Origin: Streptomyces formicae
Lineage (GTDB): Bacteria > Actinomycetota > Actinomycetes > Streptomycetales > Streptomycetaceae
Reading direction: 5' to 3'
Assembly: GCF_002556545.1 (NCBI RefSeq)
Contig: NZ_CP022685.1
Location: forward strand, 5,186,001-5,250,000
Length of the DNA: 64,000 bases
The notes under the pieces are model-generated. The model was not told the origin of the DNA and searched no databases. It was given only the letters and a program-made list of their open reading frames with translations. Shown piece by piece: positions 7,568 to 15,381 of the stretch. The position numbers were made by a program, and so were the translations under genes. Within the stretch, counting starts at the first letter, position 1, and every line of letters starts with the position of its first letter.

Positions 7568-9271
7568 CTACTTCGCGTCCGCGTAGCACTCGACCACCGC
7601 GATCGTGAACGGGAAGCGCACCGGTGTCTCCCCGAACGCGATCCGGCCCGCCAGGTCCCCGGCCGCCCGCACCGCCGCCGTCACCTCCTCCGCCTCCTCG
7701 ACGGGGCAGTGCACGATGACCTCGTCGTGCTGGAAGAACACCAGTTCCGCCCGCAGGCCCGCCTCCGTGATCGTCCGCCGCAGCGCCGCCAGCATCAGGA
7801 GCGCCCAGTCCGCCGCGCTGCCCTGCACCACGAAGTTCCGCGTGAAACGGCCCCTGGCGCGGGAGTTGGACGAGGCGTACCCCGGCGTGAACTCGCCGTC
7901 CTTGACCGGGCCGGGCACGGCCTCCTGGGGGATGCCCGCCTCGTCGTCCTCGCCCGCCCCGGCCGCCGGAGGGCTCGTCCTGCCCAGCCACGTCCGGACG
8001 AGCCTGCCCTCCTCGCCCGCCTTCGCCGCGTCGTCCACGTACGCGACGGCCAGCGGGAAGCGGCGGCGCAGCGCCGCCAGGTTCTTCAGGCCGTCGCCCG
8101 ACGTCTGCCCGTACACGGCGCCCAGCAGAGCGAGCTTGGCGTGGTCGCGGTCGCCTGAGAACGCGCGGTCGGACAGGCGCGTGTAGAGGTCCTCGTCGCT
8201 GCCCGCCACCTCCATCAGGCCCCGGTCGCGGGAGATCGCGGCGAGCACCCTGGGCTCCATCTGGTCGGCGTCGGCGACGACCAGCCGCCAGCCGGGGTCG
8301 GCGACGACCGCCCTGCGGATCACCTTGGGGATCTGGAGCGCCCCGCCGCCGTTGGTCGTCCAGCGGCCGCTGACCGAGCCGCCCGGCGTGTACTCCGGGC
8401 GGAAGCGGCCGTCGCGGACCCAGTCCTGGAGCCAGCTCCAGCCGTGCGCGGTCCAGATCCGGTACAGCTTCTTGTATTCGATGAGGGGCTTCACTGCCGG
8501 GTGGTCGATCTCTTCGAGCTCCCAGCGGCGGGTGGACGTCACCTTGATGCCCGCCTGCGCGAACGCCTTGACGACGTCGGCGGGCAGGTCCGGCCGGACG
8601 CGGCGGCCGAACGCGGTGGAGACCTCGTCGGCCAGCTCCGCGAGGCGGCGGGGTTCGCCGCCGCCCGCGTACCGCTCGCCGAGCAGTTCGTTCAGGAGCT
8701 CGCGGTGCAGGTCCGCGCGCCAGGGCAGGCCCGCGGCGTTCATCTCGGCGGCCACCAGCATGCCCGCGGACTCGGACGCGGTGAGCAGGCGCAGGCGGCC
8801 CGGGTGGGCGGAGGCGTCGTGTCTTCGCTGCTGCTCCGCGTAGACCTCGACGAGGTCCGTGAGGGGGAGGGGGGTGCCGCCGGGGCGGGGCTCGAAGAGG
8901 AAGAGGGAGTCCTGGGAGCCGGGTTCCGCGGCGCGGGGCGGGGGGTCGGGAGGCACGGGGGTGTTGCGGATGCGGGCGAGGGCGGCGGCCGCGGAGCGGG
9001 GTTCGCCGAGGCGGCCTTCGTGGCCGAGGAGGAGGAGCTCGGCGGCCTCGATGTCGTAGCAGCGGGTCACGTGGGTGCCGGTGGCGAGGAGGCGGGGGTA
9101 GATGGCGGTGGTCGAGCGCCAGATCCAGCGGGTGACGGCGGGGCGGGAGCGGATGGCGTGGGCGAGGTCGGGTTCGCGGAGGACGGGGCCCGCGGGCAGG
9201 GAGTCGTCCCCGAGGGGCACCAGGTCGGCGCCGGTGCCCTCGGTCGGGGTGATGGCCCACCGATCACTCAT
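7568..9271 (-). CDS. Stand-alone family A DNA polymerase (PolA-like), 567 aa
   Basis: The C-terminal half carries the three polymerase motifs of family A: motif A at 334-341 (DADQMEPR, normally DYSQIELR), motif B at 379-388 (K then YG in KLALLGAVYG) and motif C at 515-517 (QHDE). The template-binding TTNGGGALQIP and RWTT segments also fit. At 567 aa it is far shorter than housekeeping Pol I: the 5'-3' nuclease is absent, and the first 150 residues show no clear DEDD exonuclease residues. Streptomyces annotate this family as bifunctional exonuclease/polymerase; its cellular role is not settled. ATG at 9271 starts MSDRWAITPT; frame upstream is non-coding in character. It is convergent with the AfsR-like gene. 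Confidence 0.88.
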   Translation of the reverse strand: MSDRWAITPTEGTGADLVPLGDDSLPAGPVLREPDLAHAIRSRPAVTRWIWRSTTAIYPRLLATGTHVTRCYDIEAAELLLLGHEGRLGEPRSAAAALARIRNTPVPPDPPPRAAEPGSQDSLFLFEPRPGGTPLPLTDLVEVYAEQQRRHDASAHPGRLRLLTASESAGMLVAAEMNAAGLPWRADLHRELLNELLGERYAGGGEPRRLAELADEVSTAFGRRVRPDLPADVVKAFAQAGIKVTSTRRWELEEIDHPAVKPLIEYKKLYRIWTAHGWSWLQDWVRDGRFRPEYTPGGSVSGRWTTNGGGALQIPKVIRRAVVADPGWRLVVADADQMEPRVLAAISRDRGLMEVAGSDEDLYTRLSDRAFSGDRDHAKLALLGAVYGQTSGDGLKNLAALRRRFPLAVAYVDDAAKAGEEGRLVRTWLGRTSPPAAGAGEDDEAGIPQEAVPGPVKDGEFTPGYASSNSRARGRFTRNFVVQGSAADWALLMLAALRRTITEAGLRAELVFFQHDEVIVHCPVEEAEEVTAAVRAAGDLAGRIAFGETPVRFPFTIAVVECYADAK

Positions 9272-9367
9272 GTGGGGAGTGTCGCACTCGGGACTGACAG
9301 TGGCGGGGTCGCGGGGCTCGGTGGGTGCGGGTCTTGCGCCTTGGGTTCGGTTGTGGGGCGGGGCCGC

Positions 9368-9459
9368 GGGGGTATGTGCGTACTCGCCGTCCCAGAGCAT
9401 TGCCAATGGGTTTGCTTCCCTGCTTCGTCCACTGATGTGCTCCGTGCGCACATACCCCC
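9368..9459. repeat. Inverted repeat pair, 13 bp, possible miniature mobile element
   Basis: GGGGGTATGTGCG (9368-9380) and CGCACATACCCCC (9447-9459) are perfect inverted copies 66 bp apart in a 411-bp spacer (9272-9682) without a gene. No flanking target duplication is evident. The rest of the spacer holds the dispersed 20-mer and the 76-bp tandem repeat listed next. Confidence 0.55.
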
Positions 9460-9498
9460 ACGTCCCCTCGGGCCGTCCAGGCGACTGCGGCCCCGTTT

Positions 9499-9518
9499 AG
9501 GGGCGCGGGGAACTGCGC
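9499..9518 (+). repeat. Dispersed intergenic 20-mer, copy 1 of 3
   Basis: AGGGGCGCGGGGAACTGCGC occurs here, at 40486-40505, and in reverse orientation at 59237-59256, always between genes and close to a 3' end. A widely dispersed intergenic sequence of this type is familiar from Streptomyces genomes. Confidence 0.8.
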
Positions 9519-9666
9519 AAAACCCCGTGTGACACCGCACCGGAGGTGGGGAAGAGGCCCCCACCTCCCCCACCCACCCGGCAGGGAACCGCGCAAAACC
9601 CCGTGTGACACCGCACCGGAGGTGGGGAAGAGGCCCCCACCTCCCCCACCCACCCGGCAGGGAACC
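9515..9666. repeat. Perfect 76-bp tandem duplication, each copy with a hairpin
   Basis: Bases 9515-9590 and 9591-9666 are identical. Each copy contains GGAGGTGGGG and CCCCACCTCC arms (9542-9551 and 9559-9568 in the first copy), a 10-bp perfect stem with a seven-base loop. It lies 17 bases beyond the stop of the minus-strand amidase gene, so it probably acts as a doubled terminator for it. Confidence 0.9.
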
Positions 9667-9682
9667 GTTGCCGAGGGAGGCG

Positions 9683-10525
9683 TCAGCTGTCTCCGCCCTC
9701 GTCGATCAGCCTCCGTACCTCGCGGTCCACGAGGCCAAGCCGCGCCTCCGCCACCAGAGGAACGGACCGCCGCTGCCGACGCGCCTCGTGGACGTCGATG
9801 TCGACCGTCACGAGACCCGGCTCCCACTTCGGCGCCTGCGCGACCACCGTCCCGCGCGGGTCGACGACGCGGGAGCCGCCCCAGAACGACGCCCCGTACT
9901 CGTTCCCGACCCGGTTCACGAAGATCACCCAGCACTGCAGCATCCGCGCCGTGTAGGAGAGGAGCGTGTCCCAGTACAGCCCCGTGTCCATCGCCTCCGG
10001 ATCGAGGCTCGCCGCGCTGTTGGTCGGTACGACGATGACCTCGGCCCCGTCCTGCACCGCGAGCCACGGCAGGACCGGCTGCCACGCGTCGTTGCAGACG
10101 AGCGTCGCCGCGCGCCCGTGCCCGCCGGGCAGGTCGTACGCGCGCAGGTGCTGGCCGGGACTGACGTGCTTGCGTTCCTCCCAGGCCAGGTAGTTGGGGA
10201 GGTACAACTTGCGGTGAGCGTGCAGGAGTTGCCCCGCGGAGTAGTACGCGGACGTGTTGTAGGCCCGCAGGCTCGTGTGCTCGTGGAGGCCGACGATGAC
10301 GTCCGGACCGCCCGGCGCGGCGAGCGCGAACAGGCGCGGGTCGTCCGTCGTGATCGACGCGTCCCGCTTGAGGCCGCCCAGGTGATACCCGTGCAGGCTC
10401 AGCTCGGGGAAGACCACGAGGTCCGCGCCCTGGGCGGCCGCCTGGGCCACCTGGTCCCGCGCGGTCTCCAGGTTCTCCTCGATCTCACCCAGTGCGCAGT
10501 CGGTCTGCGCCAGCGCCACTCGCAT
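9683..10525 (-). CDS. Carbon-nitrogen hydrolase (nitrilase superfamily), 280 aa
   Basis: The catalytic triad is visible: E41 in VVFPELSLHGY, K106 in AHRKLYLPN and C144 in TLVCNDAWQP. Length and fold fit single-domain C-N hydrolases that cleave amides, carbamoyl groups or nitriles. The substrate cannot be read from the sequence; there is no glutaminase or synthetase partner domain. The ATG at 10525 gives MRVALAQTDCALG, the usual first strand of the family. It is the last gene before the duplicated hairpin region and starts 70 bases after the ABC permease stop, so read-through from that operon is possible. Confidence 0.9.
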   Translation of the reverse strand: MRVALAQTDCALGEIEENLETARDQVAQAAAQGADLVVFPELSLHGYHLGGLKRDASITTDDPRLFALAAPGGPDVIVGLHEHTSLRAYNTSAYYSAGQLLHAHRKLYLPNYLAWEERKHVSPGQHLRAYDLPGGHGRAATLVCNDAWQPVLPWLAVQDGAEVIVVPTNSAASLDPEAMDTGLYWDTLLSYTARMLQCWVIFVNRVGNEYGASFWGGSRVVDPRGTVVAQAPKWEPGLVTVDIDVHEARRQRRSVPLVAEARLGLVDREVRRLIDEGGDS

Positions 10526-10595
10526 GCCCCGAGCCTCGCAGCGCCCACGGCCCCCCGCACTCCGGGAGCGTCCGGCCGTGGAGGTCCCACCCGGC

Positions 10596-12746
10596 TCACC
10601 AAGCCCGCCGAGCTCGCCGCACCCCGGCAACCCCCGCCGTCACCGCCACCACCGCGCACGCCCCCGCGCCCACCCCCACCGCGTCCCACGGCACCGCCCA
10701 CGCCACCGGGGCCGAGAGCCGCGCGAGGCCCGTCGCCAGGCCGCCCAGGGTGATCGCCGTGACCAGGAGACCGAGGAGCGCGCCGACCGTCACCGCCACC
10801 AGCGCCTCGCCCGCCACGACCATCCGCACCTGCGTGGACGTGGCCCCCGCGAGCCGCAGGGAGCGCAGCTCCCCGGAGCGGACCGACGCGGCCATCAGGA
10901 GCGTGCTCGCCAGCGAAATCGCCGTGTAGGCGAGGGAGATGGCCAGCAGCATCAGCAGGCCGATGCGCGTCTGCGCCTTGGTGGCGGGGTGGGTCGCCGC
11001 CAGCCACTCCCGCGCGGTGCGCACCTGCCCTCCGGTCGCCGACGCCAGCGCGGCGGCCGTCGCGGTCCGGTCCGCGCCGGGCCTCAGCGTGACGTCGACG
11101 CGGTCCACGGGGACGGTCCCGGCGCGCGCCGCCGTGACGTACGCGCCGTTGTCCCCCGTCCCGCGCGCGAGCACCGCCGCGATCCGCAGCCGCGCTCTGC
11201 GCCCGTCCCCGAGCCACACCTCGACGCGCTCGCCGACCCGGTGCTCCTCCCACTCCTCGTTGACGACGATGGAGCGGTCGTCCAGGTCCCGCACGTCGCC
11301 CGCCACCACCGGCAGCCGCGACGTGGCGGCCCACGCGTCCGGGTCGCCGATCGCGCGCGCGTCCGAGCGGACCAGGGCGCTGCCCTCTTCCCGTACGAAG
11401 ACGGCGGTGGCGGCGGAGGGGGAGGCGGCGGCGATTCCCGGGATGGCGTCGCGGGCGGGCGGTCTCTTCAAGTCGGTGCCGGTCACGACCAGTTGGGCGG
11501 ACGTCTGCTCGCGCGCCTCCGCCGCCTTCGCGCCGCTCACGGTCTGCGCCGAGCCGAGCAGGCTGCCCGCGAGCGCCACCGTGACCAGGACGGGGGCGGC
11601 CACGGCGGCGGTGCGGCGTACGGAGGCCGTGGAGTTCTCGCGGATGAGCAGGCCGATGGCGCCGGGCAGCCGCAGGGCGCGTACGACGGGGCGTACGAGA
11701 AGGGGAGCCAGTGCGGCGGCGGCCGTGATGAGGATCATCGGCTGGGTCGTGTACGTCTTGCGCTTCAGGAGGGCGGACGGGTCCGTCGAGAGGTCCCTGA
11801 TCAGCAGTCCGAGCGCCAGGGCCAGGAGCGCCGCGCCGATCAGGCGGCGGCTCCACGGCATGACGTCGCTGTCCACGGACGCGTCGCGCAGCGCCTCGGT
11901 GGGCGTGATGCGACCGGCCCGGCGAGAGGCGGTCCAGGCTCCCGCGAGGACGACGAACAGTCCTGTCCAGAAGGCGAGTTGGCACGGCCAGGCGAACGGT
12001 GACGCCGTGGTGGGGATCGTGAACCACTCCGGGGCGATCCCGGCGTCGACCATGGCGTCGCCGAGGAGGGGAGCCGACCGTGCGCCCAGTGCGCAGCCTG
12101 TCGCGGATGCCGCGATGCCCACCGCCAGTGCCTCGCCCAGGAGTTGGGCGCGCACCTGTCCCGGCGTCGCCCCCGCCATCCGCAGCAGCCCGAACTCCCT
12201 TCGCCGCAGCGCCACGACGAAGGCGAACGTCGACGCGGTGACGAAGACCGAGACGAAGGCGGCGACCCCGCCCGCCGTGCCGAGGAAGGCGTTCACGGCC
12301 ACCAGCGCCTCGGCGTCCCGCGCGGTGGCCGGGTCGGCGCGGCGGCGGTCGTCGCCGGTGAGGACGAGGGCCCGGTCGCCGACCGCGTCGCGTACGGCGG
12401 AGGCGGGGGCGTCGACGCCGACGGCGTCCCGTGCGGCGCCGTCGAGGCGCACGGGGCCGAGCCGTCGGAGGTCGCGCAGAAGTTCGATATCCACAGGGTG
12501 TGGATGAGCGAGCGGCTTCGCTACGTGATCGGTGTCCGGCCCGCGCCGCACCGGCACGGTCAGCGTGTCGTGACCCATGACGACCACGGGCGACCCGGCG
12601 AACCGCACCGGCGCGCGCTCCGGCGCCCCGAGGCTCGCGTCGAGCCCGAGCCCCATGGCCGCGGTGAGCCCGACACCGAGGGCGACGGCGACGAAGGCGC
12701 CGAGGAGGGTGGTCCAGCGGGCGCGCAGCGAGGCGAGAACGATCAT
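10596..12746 (-). CDS. ABC transporter permease, FtsX/MacB type, 716 aa
   Basis: The protein has an N-terminal membrane helix (ALGVGLTAAMGLGL), a central pair of hydrophobic blocks with FVVALRRREFGLLRMAGATPGQVRAQ-like FtsX sequence (split here), a large extracytoplasmic region and a second FtsX block near the C-terminus with SGELRSLRLAGAT. Duplicated FtsX domains in one chain are usual for Gram-positive exporters of this class, which move antimicrobial peptides or lipids from the membrane. The ATG at 12746 overlaps the stop of the ATPase gene by four bases, so the two are coupled. No two-component partner is adjacent. Confidence 0.9.
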   Translation of the reverse strand: MIVLASLRARWTTLLGAFVAVALGVGLTAAMGLGLDASLGAPERAPVRFAGSPVVVMGHDTLTVPVRRGPDTDHVAKPLAHPHPVDIELLRDLRRLGPVRLDGAARDAVGVDAPASAVRDAVGDRALVLTGDDRRRADPATARDAEALVAVNAFLGTAGGVAAFVSVFVTASTFAFVVALRRREFGLLRMAGATPGQVRAQLLGEALAVGIAASATGCALGARSAPLLGDAMVDAGIAPEWFTIPTTASPFAWPCQLAFWTGLFVVLAGAWTASRRAGRITPTEALRDASVDSDVMPWSRRLIGAALLALALGLLIRDLSTDPSALLKRKTYTTQPMILITAAAALAPLLVRPVVRALRLPGAIGLLIRENSTASVRRTAAVAAPVLVTVALAGSLLGSAQTVSGAKAAEAREQTSAQLVVTGTDLKRPPARDAIPGIAAASPSAATAVFVREEGSALVRSDARAIGDPDAWAATSRLPVVAGDVRDLDDRSIVVNEEWEEHRVGERVEVWLGDGRRARLRIAAVLARGTGDNGAYVTAARAGTVPVDRVDVTLRPGADRTATAAALASATGGQVRTAREWLAATHPATKAQTRIGLLMLLAISLAYTAISLASTLLMAASVRSGELRSLRLAGATSTQVRMVVAGEALVAVTVGALLGLLVTAITLGGLATGLARLSAPVAWAVPWDAVGVGAGACAVVAVTAGVAGVRRARRAW

Positions 12747-13528
12747 CGTCCGACCGCCCCGGCGCCGGCGCCAACGGCTCCGGTGTGTCTCTCCAGCGTG
12801 GCCATCCGCCCCGCCACCTCCTCGGCGCGCGGGCGGAGCAGCTCGCTCTCCACCCGCCCGTCGACGAGGAACACCACCCGGTCCGCGTACGAGGCCGCCA
12901 CCGGGTCATGCGTGACCAGCACCGTCGTCTGCCCCTCCCCGTCCACCAACTCCCGCAGCAGACACAGGACATGACGGCTCGTCGTGGTGTCGAGCGCGCC
13001 CGTCGGCTCGTCGCCGAAGAGGACGGCGGGGCGGCTCACGAGGGCCCGCGCGAGCGCCACCCGCTGCTGCTGCCCGCCGGACAGCTCACCGGGCCTGTGC
13101 CCGGCCCGCTCGGCCAGGCCCACCCGGCGGAGCGCCGCGCGCACCTGCGCACGGGAGGGCCGACGTCCCGCGAGGCGTCCCGGCAGCGCGACGTTCTGCG
13201 CCGCGCTCAGCGAGGGGATCAGGTTGAACGACTGGAAGACGAAGCCGATCAGGTCCCTGCGCAACAGCGTCCTGCGCCGCTCGCTCAGCCCCGTCAGCTC
13301 GGTGCCGCCCACCTCCACCGACCCGGACGTCGGCCGGTCGAGCCCGGCGGCGCACTGCAACAGCGTGGACTTGCCGGAGCCGGAAGGCCCCATGATCGCG
13401 ACGAAGCTCCCGGCGCGGACGGTGAGATCCACCCCGTCCAGGGCGACGACGTCGCGGTAGAGGCGGCGCACGGAACGGAGGCGTACGGCGGCCGCCGCGG
13501 TACCGGCCCCGGTATCGGTTTCTGTCAT
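12743..13528 (-). CDS. ABC transporter ATP-binding protein, LolD/MacB type, 261 aa
   Basis: All ATPase motifs are present: Walker A GPSGSGKST near residue 45, Q-loop FVFQSFNLIPSL, signature LSGGQQQRVALARAL, Walker B VLFGDEPTGALDT and the switch His in VLVTHDP. The EPTGALD form marks the LolD/MacB exporter class. ATG at 13528 (MTETDTG) is taken over an upstream in-frame start. It is the first gene of a two-gene operon with the FtsX permease, overlapping by ATGA, and is divergent from the DUF2786 gene at 13619. Confidence 0.93.
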   Translation of the reverse strand: MTETDTGAGTAAAAVRLRSVRRLYRDVVALDGVDLTVRAGSFVAIMGPSGSGKSTLLQCAAGLDRPTSGSVEVGGTELTGLSERRRTLLRRDLIGFVFQSFNLIPSLSAAQNVALPGRLAGRRPSRAQVRAALRRVGLAERAGHRPGELSGGQQQRVALARALVSRPAVLFGDEPTGALDTTTSRHVLCLLRELVDGEGQTTVLVTHDPVAASYADRVVFLVDGRVESELLRPRAEEVAGRMATLERHTGAVGAGAGAVGR

Positions 13529-13618
13529 GCGCCAAGCCAAGCGCCGGGCGGCTCGCGGAACACGACCACTGGAGGGCGTCCGGGGGTATGCCTGGCCCTA
13601 CCTCCTACCCTTGGACCC

Positions 13619-14806
13619 ATGGATTCGGTGATCGACAAGGCGTTCGCGGCGGCGCTGTACGGCGACGGTGACGAGGGCCTGGACGCCGGGGCCTCGATGC
13701 TCGCGGCCGCACCCGACGCGGACGACGAGCTGCGCCTGCGCGGCGCCGAGTACCTGCGGCGCGCCTGGGAGCGGGGCTGGCAGCCCGCCGACGTCGTACG
13801 CGTCGTCCGGCGCGACCTGGACGCGGCTCATCTGAACCTGACCGCCGCCCTGATCCGCGCGGAGACCGGCCGCTACCCGCACCTGCCGCCGCGCTGGGCG
13901 GCCCAACTGGCCGACATCGGGCCCGGCGCCGAGAGCTCCCGGGACCGCTTCTCGTCCGCCACCGTCCACCTTCAGCTCTACCGCCTCCTCCTGCGCCTCC
14001 CGCCCATCGAGCCGGTCGGCCCGCCGCCCGGCGGTGCGGTGAACGGCCCCGTCGCGGGCGAGCCGCGCGCGCTGACCCGCATCCGCGCCCTGCTCGCCAA
14101 GGCCGAGGCGACCGGGTTCCCCGAGGAGGCGGAGGCGCTCACCGCCAAGGCGCAGGAGCTGATGGCGCGGCACTCGGTCGACGAGGCGCTGCTCGCCGCG
14201 CGTACGCACGCGAAGGACGTCCCCGGCGCGTGCCGCGTCGGCGTCGACGCCCCGTACGAGACGGCCAAGGCGATCCTCCTGGACGCCGTCGCCGCCGCGA
14301 ACCGCTGTCGCGCCGTGTGGAACGAGGCGTACGGATTCTCGACCGTGGTCGGCTTCGCGTCCGACCTGGAGGCGGTGGAGCTCCTCTACACCTCCCTCCT
14401 GGTCCAGGGCACGTCGGCGATGACCAGGGCCGAGGCCGAGCAGCGCGCGGGCGGCCGCAAGCGTACGAAGACGTTCCGCCAGTCCTTCCTGATGGCGTAC
14501 GCCCACCGGATCGGTGGACGGCTCGCGACGGCGGGCGAACACGCGGTCGCCGAGGCGGCGGAAGAGGCGGCACGGGAGGACTCCCTGCTCCCCGTACTCG
14601 CCGCACGCGACGTGGCCGTCACCGACCGCGTCGATCAGATGTTCCCCGAGACGACCACGACGCGGGTGCGCGGCGCGACGGACGGCGAGGGCTGGACGCA
14701 CGGCACGGCGGCGGCGGACCGGGCCCATGTGCCGGGGCGCGGGGGCCGGGCTCCCGACGCCGACCGTTCGCTGGGGCGTGGGAACGGGAACAGCCGCGGG
14801 CGCTGA
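13619..14806 (+). CDS. DUF2786 domain protein, 395 aa
   Basis: The DUF2786 signature is at about residues 156-195: LTRIRALLAKAEATGFPEEA followed by AEALTAKAQELMARH. The segment after it (about 210-340) matches the extended family found in actinobacteria, and the last 50 residues are Gly/Arg-rich and probably disordered. Biochemical function is unknown; no membrane segment or signal peptide is present, so it should be cytoplasmic. There is no obvious ribosome binding site; TACCCT at 13606-13611 ends eight bases before the ATG and could be the -10 of a leaderless transcript. Confidence 0.85.
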   Translation: MDSVIDKAFAAALYGDGDEGLDAGASMLAAAPDADDELRLRGAEYLRRAWERGWQPADVVRVVRRDLDAAHLNLTAALIRAETGRYPHLPPRWAAQLADIGPGAESSRDRFSSATVHLQLYRLLLRLPPIEPVGPPPGGAVNGPVAGEPRALTRIRALLAKAEATGFPEEAEALTAKAQELMARHSVDEALLAARTHAKDVPGACRVGVDAPYETAKAILLDAVAAANRCRAVWNEAYGFSTVVGFASDLEAVELLYTSLLVQGTSAMTRAEAEQRAGGRKRTKTFRQSFLMAYAHRIGGRLATAGEHAVAEAAEEAAREDSLLPVLAARDVAVTDRVDQMFPETTTTRVRGATDGEGWTHGTAAADRAHVPGRGGRAPDADRSLGRGNGNSRGR

Positions 14807-14833
14807 CCCGCTCGGCTCCCGCGCCGAAGGGCC

Positions 14834-15370
14834 CTACTTCAGGAAGTCCGAGCACACATAGGGCCCCAACTCCTCCTCCCGCTGCACGCCTTCGGGAGGG
14901 ACCGCCCGCACCGTCACCCGCACGTCGTCCGGCCTGGTGCGTCCGCTCTTGTCGAGGACGGCCTGTGCGCGCGCCAGGCTGCACACCAACTGGCCCGTGT
15001 AGTTGCGGTCGTTGACGGACGCGGGGTCGAGCAGCAGGTCGAAGACGCGGACCGTGAGCCTGTCGCCGTCTCCGGTGACCTCGAACCGGCCGCCGTGCAC
15101 CAGCGTGGTGAGACCGGAGCGCCGCTCGGACTCGTCGGGTCCCGACATCAACAGCTTGATGACGGCGGCCGGTTCGCGCAGCGGCTCGTCCGAGCGCGTG
15201 ACGCCCTCCAGGCGGCCCGTCTCGGAGACGAAGTAGATCCGCAGCCCCTTGGTGAGCCCGCTCGCGGGTTCCCCCGCGTCCACGATGCCGGTGGGGCGGA
15301 CGCCGCAGCCCGCGAGCGTGAGCACCAGGGCCGCTGCCGCGAGGGCGACCGCTCCGCGTACGAAGGTCAC
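14834..15370 (-). CDS. GerMN-like lipoprotein, third gene of the AfsQ-like operon, 178 aa
   Basis: GTG at 15370, preceded by AGAGGA, starts a clear lipoprotein signal: MTFVRGAVALAAAALVLTLA then GCG with lipidated C21 or C22 region (LAGCG). The mature part resembles the GerMN/LpqB-type fold: GLRIYFVSETGRLEGVTR, AAVIKLLMSGPDESER and a C-terminal half typical of Streptomyces homologues. GerMN domains are linked to cell-wall sensing and sporulation; here it may tune the adjacent kinase from the outer face of the membrane. It begins 11 bases after the kinase stop on the same strand. Confidence 0.82.
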   Translation of the reverse strand: MTFVRGAVALAAAALVLTLAGCGVRPTGIVDAGEPASGLTKGLRIYFVSETGRLEGVTRSDEPLREPAAVIKLLMSGPDESERRSGLTTLVHGGRFEVTGDGDRLTVRVFDLLLDPASVNDRNYTGQLVCSLARAQAVLDKSGRTRPDDVRVTVRAVPPEGVQREEELGPYVCSDFLK

Positions 15371-15381
15371 TTCGCGTCCTC

